From contig CBDFMV010000001.1 in assembly GCA_965249815.1 (NCBI GenBank), forward strand, positions 1-64,000: 64,000 nt of DNA, read 5' to 3'. Position 1 is the stretch's first letter. Each line of letters begins with the position of its first letter. Made by a program: the position numbers and the translations under genes. The notes below the pieces were generated by a model that had not been told where the DNA came from, ran no database searches, and saw only the letters and a list, made by a program, of their open reading frames with translations. This DNA is from JAJAZB01 sp965249815 (GTDB lineage Bacteria > Bacteroidota > Bacteroidia > Cytophagales > Spirosomataceae). This document shows, piece after piece, positions 25,131-34,025 of this stretch.

Positions 25131-27296
25131 ATGAAATCCCGGTTACGGCCACTATTCACCCTTTTGACGGTCCTGTCGGTTCCAGCGTTGTTGTGGGCGC
25201 AGGAAACGCCGATTCGGGTGCAGGACGCCACCCAGACCTACGACGTGCTGCCCCATTGCCAGGTTCTCGAAGTGCGCGCCGGGGCGGTTTCGGTGCAGGC
25301 ATTGTTGCAAAATCCGGCGCAGTACCGGTTCGTGCCCTACGAAGCCCGGCTGCTCAAGACCCGGTTCAGCCAGCTCGACGCCCACCAGTACGGCTACTGG
25401 TTTTCGTTTCAACTCACCAACGACCTCGACAAGGAGCTTTTCCTGCAATTCATTTACAGCGGCACCGAAACCATCGACGTGTACGAAGTGGCCGACAACC
25501 ACGTCGTGGCCCGGCACAAAATCGGCTCGCTGGAAGTCGAAACGGCTTACCCGTTCCGCAAAAGCAACCCGTTTTGTCCGCTCCGCGTGGCGCGGGGACA
25601 AACCCACCGGCTGCTGGTGTACCAGCACGGCGTGTACACGGCCCAATTGCCGATGTTCGCCCTGACGGCCACCAATCTGCTGCGGAGCCAGCACCGAGCC
25701 GACTTGTTTTTCGGGTTGTACTACGGGTTCATCCTCATTATCATCCTTTACAACCTGGTGCTGTTCGGGCGTTTGCGCGAGTGGGACAATCTGTTTTACG
25801 CTCTGTGGGTGTTTTTCGTCGGGTTGCAGGTGGCGCTTTACCGGGGGCACCTCAACGAATTTCTGTATTCGGGGCACCCGTCCATCGAACTCTACGGCGC
25901 GGCGCTGGCGGGTATCACCGGGCTGTGCCACGTGCCGTTCACGCTGTCGTTTTTGCGGCTGAAAACCCTTGCGCCTGGTTTTTACCGGGTTGGCATCGGC
26001 ATTTTCTGCTTGTACGCGGGGGCGCTCGCCTGGAACATCCTCGACATCAGCCGGGGGCAGAAAATCGACGTGGTGCCGCTGGTGGCCATGCTCGAAGGGG
26101 CCTTCAGCGTGGCGGCAGGGGTGGTGATTTACCGGAAAGGCTTCCCGCCCGCGCTGTACTACGTGCTGGGCAACCTCGTGTTTTTCGCCTCGCTGTTTTT
26201 CCTGCTCAGCTACGCGGCGGGGCGATTGCCGTACAACTTCTTCTCATACAACACGATTCTGCTCGGTTCGGGGGTCGAAATTCTGCTTTTCACGCTCGCC
26301 CTGGCCTACAAAATCAACCTGTTCAAGCACGAACGCGAACAGGCCGTGACCGAGCAAATCCGGTTGCTGCGCGAAAACGAACGGTTGGTAAGCGAACAAA
26401 ACTCGACGCTCGAGGTGGCCGTGAAGGAGCGCACCGCCGAACTCCAGCAAACCCTAAAAGACCTCGAAACCACCCAGACGCAACTGATTCAGGCCGAAAA
26501 ACTGGCCTCGCTGGGCGAATTGACGGCGGGCATCGCCCACGAAATTCAGAACCCGTTGAATTTCGTCAACAATTTCTCGGAAGTCAGCGTGGACTTAATC
26601 GGGGAACTGAAGGAAGAAATGGCCGCCGGAAACAACCAGGAAGTGCTCGCCCTGGCCGACGACCTGACGCTGAACCTCCAGAAAATCACGCTGCACGGTA
26701 AACGCGCCGACAGCATCGTGAAGGGCATGCTGCAACACAGCCGCACCAGCACCGGCGAGCGCCAGCCCACCGACCTCAACGCCCTGGCCGATGAGTACCT
26801 GCGGCTGGCCTACCACGGCCTGCACGGCAAGGACAAGGAGTTTCGCGCCAAACTCGTCACGGACTTTGACGCCTTGATGGAACCGGTCAACGTGGTGCCG
26901 CAGGACATCAGCCGGGTGCTGCTGAACCTGTTCAACAACGCGTTTTACGCCGTGTTGGAGAAGCAAAAAAACCTAAACCAAAACCTGTTAGGTCTTCAAG
27001 ACCTAACAGGTTTGTCCGGTTTGGCCCCGTATCAGCCCACCGTCAGCGTCAGCACAAAGCGGCTCAACGGCTGGGTTGAAATCCGCGTCCGCGACAACGG
27101 CACGGGCATTCCCGACGGCGTCCGGCAGAAAATCTTCCAGCCTTTTTTCACCACCAAACCCAGCGGACAAGGCACCGGTTTGGGCCTGAGCCTGAGCTAC
27201 GACATCGTCACCAAAGGCCACGGAGGCACACTCACGGTGAGTTCAACGGAAGGCGAGGGAACGGAATTCACGGTTCGGTTGCCCGCACACGGATAA
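25131..27296 (+). CDS. 7TMR-DISM sensor histidine kinase
   Basis: The protein has 721 residues. A signal peptide (MKSRLRPLFTLLTVLSVPALLWAQ) precedes an extracellular 7TMR-DISMED2-like domain (about 30-165), a seven-helix 7TMR-DISM region (about 185-395), a coiled coil (about 400-455), and a kinase core: IAHEIQNPLNFVNNF with phospho-His470, NLFNNAFYAV (N box), RDNGTGIP, PFFTTKPSGQGTGLGLS. It has no receiver domain and no response regulator is nearby. A palindromic element is inserted in frame at about residues 612-632, between the N box and G1 box, adding 15 residues compared with the second kinase (28540-29577). Confidence 0.92.
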   Translation: MKSRLRPLFTLLTVLSVPALLWAQETPIRVQDATQTYDVLPHCQVLEVRAGAVSVQALLQNPAQYRFVPYEARLLKTRFSQLDAHQYGYWFSFQLTNDLDKELFLQFIYSGTETIDVYEVADNHVVARHKIGSLEVETAYPFRKSNPFCPLRVARGQTHRLLVYQHGVYTAQLPMFALTATNLLRSQHRADLFFGLYYGFILIIILYNLVLFGRLREWDNLFYALWVFFVGLQVALYRGHLNEFLYSGHPSIELYGAALAGITGLCHVPFTLSFLRLKTLAPGFYRVGIGIFCLYAGALAWNILDISRGQKIDVVPLVAMLEGAFSVAAGVVIYRKGFPPALYYVLGNLVFFASLFFLLSYAAGRLPYNFFSYNTILLGSGVEILLFTLALAYKINLFKHEREQAVTEQIRLLRENERLVSEQNSTLEVAVKERTAELQQTLKDLETTQTQLIQAEKLASLGELTAGIAHEIQNPLNFVNNFSEVSVDLIGELKEEMAAGNNQEVLALADDLTLNLQKITLHGKRADSIVKGMLQHSRTSTGERQPTDLNALADEYLRLAYHGLHGKDKEFRAKLVTDFDALMEPVNVVPQDISRVLLNLFNNAFYAVLEKQKNLNQNLLGLQDLTGLSGLAPYQPTVSVSTKRLNGWVEIRVRDNGTGIPDGVRQKIFQPFFTTKPSGQGTGLGLSLSYDIVTKGHGGTLTVSSTEGEGTEFTVRLPAHG
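26981..27013. repeat. 33-base palindrome inside the kinase coding sequence
   Basis: Two perfect 16-base arms (26981-26996 and 26998-27013) flank one central C. The core CCTGTTAGGTCTT / AAGACCTAACAGG is close to the palindrome after glmS (3628-3660). It is translated in frame as NLLGLQDLTGL, and the paralogous kinase lacks it. Confidence 0.85.
27180..27286 (+). repeat. 107-base direct repeat, copy 1 (3' end of first kinase)
   Basis: This stretch is identical, base for base as far as I can align it by eye, to 29467-29573. It encodes the last ATP-lid and C-terminal strands of the kinase (GLGLSLSYDIVTKGHGG to FTVRLPA). Confidence 0.85.
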
Positions 27297-27361
27297 CCCC
27301 TGTTTTTTGTAATAACAGTATCAAAAATCATGAAGCGGTTAAATTTTAAAGGGAAACGCCA

Positions 27362-28495
27362 ATGCAAGCCAAATCTATCAAGGGAGCTACCCCCGAATTA
27401 GTATCCCAACACCTCACCGACAGCATGGCCGATGGCTTTACGCCGACTATTGCTGTTGTCTTTAATTACTCGACCATCGACTATATCCCTGTTTGTCAGT
27501 TGTTAGAACCGGTTGGTATCACCATTTTTGGTGCTTCGTCGTCGGGTGAATTTATTGATGGCACTTTTGATGAACCGGCTACCGCTATTTTGCTATTAGA
27601 CATTAACCCAGCTTTCTTCAGGGTAGTATTTATAGAAACAGGTCAGCACTCCACCCGCGAAATTGCCCAACAAGTTGGTGAAATAGGGTTGCAGACCTTT
27701 CGTAAACCTGCATTTATCGTGGCCTCGGCAGGACTGGGTACCGATGGTGACCTGATTATTGAGGGAATCGAAGCTGTATCCGGTAAGGGAGTAAGCATTT
27801 TTGGTGGCTTAGCCTCTGCTGATGATTTACGGAGCCACGAAACCTACGTGTTTACGAACGGAAAAATATGCTATAATGGATTGATAGCCCTGATTGTCGA
27901 TAGCGAAAAAATAAGTTTCAATGGATTATCGGTTGTCGGCTGGAAACCCGTGGGTATGATGCGAACCATCACTAAAAGTGAGGGCAACGTGGTGTACACG
28001 ATTGACAATGAACCGGCTTTAGACTTTTTCTATCGGTATAACGGAATGAAAATTAGCAAATCGGTGGGGGCTATTTTGCAATCCGATTATTTCCAGTTAC
28101 ACCTGTACCGTGATGGCAAACACCCGGTAATGCGTACGCCCATGATAATCAATCCGGAAGATGGCTCAATCGTATTTGCCGGGAGTTTACCACAAGGATC
28201 CAAGGTGCGGTTAACGATGTTGCCAGGGTTCGATGTAATTGAAAATGTAGTAACCGACTTTACTAACTTCAAAGAAAAACTTTCTCACCAGCAGGCCCTG
28301 ATCATGTTTTCATGCAAGGGTAGATCATTAGCATTAGGCCCCGCTATTGGCGACGAAATACAACGTATTAAAGATGTGTGGGATGTGCCAATGGCAGGAT
28401 TCCTATGCTACGGTGAACTGGGGAAAGTAAACGGAAATATCAACGAATTTCACAATATGTCCTGCTCAGTAGTGCTTCTAAGCGAACTTGATTAG
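27362..28495 (+). CDS. FIST domain sensory protein
   Basis: The protein has 377 residues with no signal peptide or membrane segment. It matches the FIST family (N-terminal FIST_N followed by FIST_C): TIAVVFNYSTIDYIP, IFGASSSGEFIDGTF, ASAGLGTDGDLIIEGIEAVSG and SIFGGLASADD in the first half; a conserved MFSCKGRSLALG and MAGFLCYGELG near the end. FIST modules are thought to bind small ligands such as amino acids and to feed kinases or diguanylate cyclases. Here it is free-standing, between two kinases, and would plausibly be the input partner of the soluble one 44 bases downstream. The gene is less GC-rich than both neighbours. Confidence 0.88.
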   Translation: MQAKSIKGATPELVSQHLTDSMADGFTPTIAVVFNYSTIDYIPVCQLLEPVGITIFGASSSGEFIDGTFDEPATAILLLDINPAFFRVVFIETGQHSTREIAQQVGEIGLQTFRKPAFIVASAGLGTDGDLIIEGIEAVSGKGVSIFGGLASADDLRSHETYVFTNGKICYNGLIALIVDSEKISFNGLSVVGWKPVGMMRTITKSEGNVVYTIDNEPALDFFYRYNGMKISKSVGAILQSDYFQLHLYRDGKHPVMRTPMIINPEDGSIVFAGSLPQGSKVRLTMLPGFDVIENVVTDFTNFKEKLSHQQALIMFSCKGRSLALGPAIGDEIQRIKDVWDVPMAGFLCYGELGKVNGNINEFHNMSCSVVLLSELD

Positions 28496-28539
28496 CCCTC
28501 TTGCAAAGCTATTTCAGATAACCCTCTTTCTGCAAAAAA

Positions 28540-29577
28540 GTGGATCAATCGTTACAACCTCTATCTGACTTGATACAAAATGCTTCTCACCTCCTGCCGA
28601 TAGAGAAAGAGCATTTTCTTAATTTATTAAAGGAATCCGGGAAGGCCCAAGCCTTACTGGAATTTAAACTAAATCGAACCGAACGGGATAAGCAAATCCT
28701 GTCAATCATGCTGGAAGAAAGCATTGACGACCTTCAGAAGAAAAACCAGTCCGTTGAGCAGGCGAATACAGCCTTAAATCAATCACTTGCTGAACTCCGC
28801 TCCACCCAAACCCAACTGATTCTGCGCGAAAAAATGGCCTCATTGGGTGACCTGACGGCCGGCATCGCCCACGAGATTCAGAACCCCTTGAACTTCGTCA
28901 ATAATTTCTCGGAAGTCAGCACTGAACTGCTCGGCGAGTTGAAAGAAGAAATCTCCGCCGGGCGCATCGATGAAGTACGGGCTATCGCCGATGATCTCAC
29001 CCAAAATTTACAGAAAATTGCCCTTCACGGCCAGCGGGCTTCGGCCATCGTGAAGGGCATGCTCGAACATTCCCGCACCTCGTCGGGCGAAAAGCAATCC
29101 ACCGATCTCAACGCGTTGGCTGAAGAATACCTGCGCCTGACCTATCACGGTATACGGGCCAAAGACAAGGACTTCAACGCGGAAATGAAAATCACTTTCG
29201 ACCCCAATCTTGGGAAAATGGAGGTCGTGCCCCAGGAAATGGGCCGGGTGCTGCTCAACTTGTTCAACAACGCCTTTTATGCCGTTTCGGAAAAACAGAA
29301 AACCGCCCCGCCGACGTATCACCCCACCGTTACGGTGAATACCCAACGCACGAACGGCGGTGTGGAGATTCAGGTGATCGACAACGGCATGGGGATGCCC
29401 GAAGCGGTGAAAGCCAAGATTTTCCAGCCCTTTTTCACGACCAAACCCACCGGGCAGGGCACCGGCTTGGGCCTGAGCCTGAGCTACGACATCGTCACCA
29501 AAGGCCACGGAGGCACACTCACGGTGAGTTCAACGGAAGGCGAGGGAACGGAATTCACGGTTCGGTTGCCCGCGTAG
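28540..29577 (+). CDS. Soluble sensor histidine kinase
   Basis: The start is a GTG at 28540; the protein has 345 residues and no membrane segment. A helical N-terminus (1-90, coiled coil LDDLQKKNQSVEQANTALNQ region) leads to the kinase core with IAHEIQNPLNFVNNF (phospho-His111), NLFNNAFYAV, IDNGMGMP and PFFTTKPTGQGTGLGLS. From about residue 85 onward it is a near twin of the kinase at 25131-27296, with 107 identical bases at the 3' end. The first 70 codons resemble the FIST gene in base use. It lacks a sensor of its own, so the FIST protein is the likely input. No regulator follows; the next gene is convergent. Confidence 0.9.
   Translation: MDQSLQPLSDLIQNASHLLPIEKEHFLNLLKESGKAQALLEFKLNRTERDKQILSIMLEESIDDLQKKNQSVEQANTALNQSLAELRSTQTQLILREKMASLGDLTAGIAHEIQNPLNFVNNFSEVSTELLGELKEEISAGRIDEVRAIADDLTQNLQKIALHGQRASAIVKGMLEHSRTSSGEKQSTDLNALAEEYLRLTYHGIRAKDKDFNAEMKITFDPNLGKMEVVPQEMGRVLLNLFNNAFYAVSEKQKTAPPTYHPTVTVNTQRTNGGVEIQVIDNGMGMPEAVKAKIFQPFFTTKPTGQGTGLGLSLSYDIVTKGHGGTLTVSSTEGEGTEFTVRLPA
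29467..29573 (+). repeat. 107-base direct repeat, copy 2 (3' end of second kinase)
   Basis: Identical to 27180-27286. Such identity between genes that differ elsewhere points to recent gene conversion or a recent partial duplication. Confidence 0.85.
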
Positions 29578-29579
29578 GC

Positions 29580-31355
29580 TCACTTCACCTCGCTGGCGAA
29601 CCGATGTTCTTCTGAAAGAGGCGCAAGTTGATCAAGATGTTCGCGCGCCCATGCCTGGGCACCGGTGGCCGTGAACCAAATCCGGATTTCTCCGCCCGAG
29701 GCGATTACAACCCGGCCTCCATCGCGGGAAAATGAGGCCGAATTCACCACGCTGTTTTTCTCGAAGGTGCCTTCGGGTTGCGGATGCCCCCCGGCGCTGG
29801 CCGGCCAGAGTTTGGCTGGCTCGGTGGCCGAGGCGGTCAGTACCTGGCTGCCATCGGGCGAGAACAGTGCGAAATTGATCGGATAAGGCCCCGGCCCAAG
29901 ACTTTCGTGTTCAAACGAAGCCTGCGGTTGCGAAGTACACCCACCCTTCGCCGGCACGTACCACAATCCGGCGTTGCCGGAGTGAACCAAAAGAACCTTT
30001 CCGCCATCGGGCGAAAAAAGCGCCCAGCGGATAAGCGCTCCGTCGGTGAAGACGCAAAGCGGTTCGAACGCACCCGACGCGCCCGCCTCCCACACCTTCG
30101 CCACTTTGTCGGACACGGTGAGCACCCGACGGCCATCGGGCGAGAACGAGGCCGAGGCCAGCCCTGCCCCGTGGCGGAAACGAGTCAGCAGGGGGGCGTC
30201 GCCCCGACCGGATGCGTCCCACAACCGGGCGGTGCTGTCGCCCGATGCGGTGAGAACCCTGCGGCCGTCGGGCGAGAAACTGGCGGAGTTGGTGCCCGTC
30301 CTGACCGGGACGTCCCTGACGCTGAACCGCACCAGGGGTTGGGGAATGCCCCGCGCGGCGGCATCCCAGAGCCGGGTCGCGTTCAGCGAAACGGTGAGAA
30401 CCCGGTTGCCATCGGGCGAAAACTGCGCCGAAGTCAGGGCCTCATCGTGCCGGAACGTAGCCAGCGGACGGACCACCTCGCGCGCCGATACGTCCCAAAG
30501 TTTCGCCGTGCTGTCGTCGGAAGCCGTGAGCAGGCGGCGGCCATCGGGCGAAAACAGCGCCGACCTTACCCACCCCGTGTGCCCGAACCGGGCCAGGGGT
30601 TGCGGCGTACCCGTGGCGGAGGCGTCCCACAACAGCGCGCCGTCCAGCGAGGTGGTGAGGACGGTGCGGCCATCGGGCGAGAACAGGGCGGAGTGGAGGT
30701 ATTGGCCGTGTTTGAACGTGACCAGTGGTTTCGGTTCGGGCACGGTGGTGTCCCACACCTGCGCAACATCCCCGGTGCCGTCCGTGGCCGTGAGCAGCCG
30801 GGCGCCGTCGGGCGAGAACAGGGCCAGCCGGGCGCTGGTCCGCAGGCGAACTAAATTTCCGGCAACACCCGTCCCGGCGTTGAGGCGCTTCACCAGTCGG
30901 TCAAGCAGTGGCGGCGAATACGGATTGCGCCGAAATGCATGGAGCAAACACGGCACCGCCTGCTGTGGCTCCAGGTTGTCGCTTTTCACGACCAAATACA
31001 GCGCCGTGGCCTGGTTGGCTTGCCTCAAGGCTTCGGTGGTGGCTTCACTGGCGCGCCGGGTGGCGGTTTCGGCTTGTTTCCGGGCTATTTTTGCCGCGTC
31101 GCGCTGGCGTTCGGCCTCCAGTTTCTCGCCATCAATTGCGACAAACAGCGCATTGAGGCGCTTGTCCACCTCCGGAGCTTTCGTTGGGTCGCAGAGTTTG
31201 GCGGCGTTGTATTTGTTGAGGGCCTTGCTGTACTTCTTGTTTGCTTGCCAGGCTGCACCTTCCCGCATCAGCCGGGGGTAGTCGCGGCAGTCCTGCGCCG
31301 TCGTCCGGTTGGCGAACAACAAGCCGACGAACAGCAACAGCAGGCACCGGTTCAT
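29580..31355 (-). CDS. Exported WD40-repeat protein, partner of the STAND ATPase
   Basis: The ATG at 31353-31355 overlaps the STAND gene's stop (ATGA), and the frame upstream of it is out-of-frame STAND sequence. The 591-residue protein has a signal peptide (MNRCLLLLFVGLLFANRTTAQ), a helical region of about 30-165 with a coiled coil (EAERQRDAAKIARKQAETATRRASE region), then about nine WD40-like blades, each marked by FSPDG (SALFSPDGRTVL, SASFSPDGRRVL and so on), ending near the C-terminus. A propeller with nine marks is more than one seven-blade ring. It is predicted to be periplasmic. The same domain order occurs in one polypeptide in the paralog at 40014-43754. Confidence 0.85.
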   Translation of the reverse strand: MNRCLLLLFVGLLFANRTTAQDCRDYPRLMREGAAWQANKKYSKALNKYNAAKLCDPTKAPEVDKRLNALFVAIDGEKLEAERQRDAAKIARKQAETATRRASEATTEALRQANQATALYLVVKSDNLEPQQAVPCLLHAFRRNPYSPPLLDRLVKRLNAGTGVAGNLVRLRTSARLALFSPDGARLLTATDGTGDVAQVWDTTVPEPKPLVTFKHGQYLHSALFSPDGRTVLTTSLDGALLWDASATGTPQPLARFGHTGWVRSALFSPDGRRLLTASDDSTAKLWDVSAREVVRPLATFRHDEALTSAQFSPDGNRVLTVSLNATRLWDAAARGIPQPLVRFSVRDVPVRTGTNSASFSPDGRRVLTASGDSTARLWDASGRGDAPLLTRFRHGAGLASASFSPDGRRVLTVSDKVAKVWEAGASGAFEPLCVFTDGALIRWALFSPDGGKVLLVHSGNAGLWYVPAKGGCTSQPQASFEHESLGPGPYPINFALFSPDGSQVLTASATEPAKLWPASAGGHPQPEGTFEKNSVVNSASFSRDGGRVVIASGGEIRIWFTATGAQAWAREHLDQLAPLSEEHRFASEVK

Positions 31356-33088
31356 GGGCGTCGTTTCGTTTGGCAACGGCTGATTTGGGCCGCCAGGGTG
31401 GTTTTCAACCGATCCAGCGAATCGGCGTTGAACGGCATCGACCGCTCCTCGTTGATTTGAATCATCAGCGAACCGGCCGCCTGCAAGGAATCCAGGTGGT
31501 TCAGCCGTTTTTCGGCTTCCTGGTATGTGGCGAGCGCCAGGTCGATTTCCTGGTACTCTTCGTAGCGCCGGGCTTTCTTTTGCAGGGCAGTGATTTCCTC
31601 CAATTTCACCTGGTTGAGGGCGTCCTGAGCCTGCAAACCCAGCTTCCAAGCCATCACGCCCGCCGCCAGGGCGGCCACCAGCAACACGCCCATCACCACC
31701 AGCCAGGCCACGATTCGCCGGGTTTTGCGCCGCTGTTCGTCCAGTTCCTCCCGTTGCCGCTTTTGCAACAGCGCCCGGCTCGCTTGCACAAACTGCCACA
31801 GCACGCCGCTGTCGGTGCCGCCTTTGGCCAGCTCGGTGCGCAGCACCGCCTCGTGCAACTCCACCTCGGCCACGCGGCGGGCGGGCAGCAGCAAATCGTC
31901 GGCGCGGCCTTTTTCGGCGTATTCCCGGTACGCATCCTTCAGCCGCCGGACGATGTCGTTGATCTGCCGCTGCTCGGCCGAGCGGCCCTGGTCGATGAGC
32001 CGGGCCAGGCTGTCGTGGGGCAGTTCGTAGGTGCCTTCGTCTTCGCGCAGGATGCGGGCGGCTTCGAGTTGCGGCAAAATGGTGCGCAGCAGGGTAGGAT
32101 CGAGGCCGGTTTCGGTTTGCAGCGTAGGCAGGTGGTGCTCACGCCGGGTGCCGTCGTAGGTGACGAAGGCTTCGAGCACCGTACTCACCGCCGTTCGGCG
32201 CTCGGGCGGCAGGCGCTGGGCGACCGCCGCTTTTTGCTCGGTCAGGAACCGCTCCAGCACGTCGTCTATCGGGCCAACTTCCGCCACGAGCGGCGGGTCG
32301 ATGACCACCCCGCTTTGGCCGGTGAGGGTTTGTTTTTGCAACCCCAGCCGCCAGAGGCGGTCGAGGTACACTTGCAGGTAGGGCAGTTGGAAGACGTTTT
32401 TGGCCCCCTGGTTATTCTGGATGATGAGCCGGGCGGTTTCCTTCTCGCGGTGCAGCACCACGTCGTCGATGCTCCGGCAGGTGCCCACGATGACGGCCTC
32501 CAGGTTGCGCTCGCTCATCGGCTCGACCCGCAGACGGAAGTCGAACAGGCTGGGCAGTTCTTCCTCGAACGGATACAGGTGGGCCAGATACTCTTCGCGC
32601 AGAATGATCAGCAGTTTGTTGGCCCCGCCCGTTCGGTGGAGGCCCTTCAACTGGGTCAGAAAGGCGCGTTGCTCGTCGGGGGTACCGCTGATGAAAAGTT
32701 CTTCGAACTGGTCGAAAAGCAGGTACACGGGCCGCATGGCCACCTGGCTCAGGCGGGCGACGAGTTCGGGCGCGGTGGCTTCGTCGGGCGACGGGTCTTC
32801 TTCAAAAAAGCCCCGCAGCGTGTTCAGCAGCGTGGCGGGCAAATCGCTCCGGCGGCGAATGACGACCGGAAAATAGTCGGCGTCGGAGAGTACCTGCGCC
32901 AGCCCGCACTGCACGAGGCTGCTTTTGCCGGTGCCCGAGGCCCCGTACACGAGGATGAGCCGGGACGAAAACAGCAGTTCGACGAGGCGTTTCTGCTCGG
33001 TTTCGCGCCCGAAAAAGTACGTTTTATCGTCAGCCGTGTACGCGTCGAGGAACTTGAACGGGCTTTTGGCGGCAACGTCGGGCTGCAT
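31352..33088 (-). CDS. Transmembrane STAND-type NTPase
   Basis: The protein has 578 residues. The N-terminus (SPFKFLDAYTADDKTYFFGRETE) is the classic entry of novel-STAND ATPases. Walker A is GASGTGKSS (49-57), Walker B LLFDQFEELF (123-132), and a sensor Arg lies in LLIILREEYLAHLYPF. A winged-helix-like region precedes ELPHDSLARLIDQGRS. One membrane helix is at about 459-480, followed by about 95 helical residues that would lie outside. There is no WD40 on this chain; it is on the next gene, which overlaps by four bases. STAND proteins are signalling switches that assemble on ligand sensing. Confidence 0.88.
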   Translation of the reverse strand: MQPDVAAKSPFKFLDAYTADDKTYFFGRETEQKRLVELLFSSRLILVYGASGTGKSSLVQCGLAQVLSDADYFPVVIRRRSDLPATLLNTLRGFFEEDPSPDEATAPELVARLSQVAMRPVYLLFDQFEELFISGTPDEQRAFLTQLKGLHRTGGANKLLIILREEYLAHLYPFEEELPSLFDFRLRVEPMSERNLEAVIVGTCRSIDDVVLHREKETARLIIQNNQGAKNVFQLPYLQVYLDRLWRLGLQKQTLTGQSGVVIDPPLVAEVGPIDDVLERFLTEQKAAVAQRLPPERRTAVSTVLEAFVTYDGTRREHHLPTLQTETGLDPTLLRTILPQLEAARILREDEGTYELPHDSLARLIDQGRSAEQRQINDIVRRLKDAYREYAEKGRADDLLLPARRVAEVELHEAVLRTELAKGGTDSGVLWQFVQASRALLQKRQREELDEQRRKTRRIVAWLVVMGVLLVAALAAGVMAWKLGLQAQDALNQVKLEEITALQKKARRYEEYQEIDLALATYQEAEKRLNHLDSLQAAGSLMIQINEERSMPFNADSLDRLKTTLAAQISRCQTKRRP

Positions 33089-33303
33089 GGCAGGGTGAAA
33101 AAGGGCGAGGCAGATGGGCCTTTGCCAAAGTAACGCAGTGGAACGGTAAGAAAAAACGCGGGTCGGCGAGTTTCTAACGGCAACCGGCTGTTTTTTAACT
33201 GGTTATTTGCCGAAAGCCAGCCGCACGCACGCCCGACCCGCAAACCGCTTGCCATTGCCGGTTGCATCGCGTAAACTTGTGTGAACTCAACCCAACCGTC
33301 TGT

Positions 33304-33936
33304 ATGGAGGAAGTACTTGCCGAACCCAAACGCCGCCGGGCGAGCAAAGCCGCGCCCCGTCCGGCTGTACCGGAGGCGCTGATTTACGAGCGGTGGAAGG
33401 GCAAACCCATTTACTACCGGGGTTACCGGGACGTGCTGGCCGGGAAAAAATCCATCGCTGAGATTAGGTCAAGCTCTGATTTGCAGGGGGTACTCGTTTC
33501 CATCCTCCACGGGTACCTGTTTGGGGCGCTCAACCGCAAAAAGTACCTGCTCGCCACCAACGAACCCGGCCTGCACCTGGCGCTCAACGACAACCTCGGC
33601 AACGACCTCGTTATTTTCGAGAAGGAACGGGTTGGGAAACTCAAGGGCAAGTACTTCGACGTGCCGCCGAAGGTGGTGATTGAAGTGGACATCAAGGCCG
33701 ACGTGACCGACTTTTCGGCCAAAGAAACGGACTATTTGCTTCAGAAGTCCCAGAAAATGCTTGATTTTGGCGTGGAAAAAGTGGTCTGGTTGCTCACGGC
33801 CCTCCGCAAAACCTACGTCATCGCCCGCCACGACCCGCGCTGGTACGTCGTCAACTGGACCGAAGACATTCCCCTGCTCGACGGCTGCGTGCTGAACATT
33901 CAGCGGTTGCTGGAAGAGGAGGAGATTGAGTATTGA
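33304..33936 (+). CDS. Uma2-like (DUF820) protein
   Basis: The protein has 210 residues from the ATG at 33304. It has a PD-(D/E)XK-like core: EALIYERWKGKPIYYRGY at the start, DLVIFEK, PPKVVIEVDIKADV and the K/Y-rich helix SQKMLDFGVEKVVWLL, ending in a beta-rich tail. It is closely similar to the gene at 49572-50192 and more distantly to 10738-11301. It is divergent from the STAND/WD40 operon. Function of this family is not established. Confidence 0.75.
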   Translation: MEEVLAEPKRRRASKAAPRPAVPEALIYERWKGKPIYYRGYRDVLAGKKSIAEIRSSSDLQGVLVSILHGYLFGALNRKKYLLATNEPGLHLALNDNLGNDLVIFEKERVGKLKGKYFDVPPKVVIEVDIKADVTDFSAKETDYLLQKSQKMLDFGVEKVVWLLTALRKTYVIARHDPRWYVVNWTEDIPLLDGCVLNIQRLLEEEEIEY

Positions 33937-34025
33937 AATAAGCGCGTTGTAAACTTGAATTGCCTGCATCTGCCTCATGTGAAGCGGGCGAGTGTTTTAG
34001 AAAACGGCAAAAAAGAAAAGATATA

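Noticed and set aside
31241..33133. 630-residue open frame antisense to the STAND ATPase
   Set aside because: The minus strand has Walker A and B motifs in the right places; the plus frame has none.
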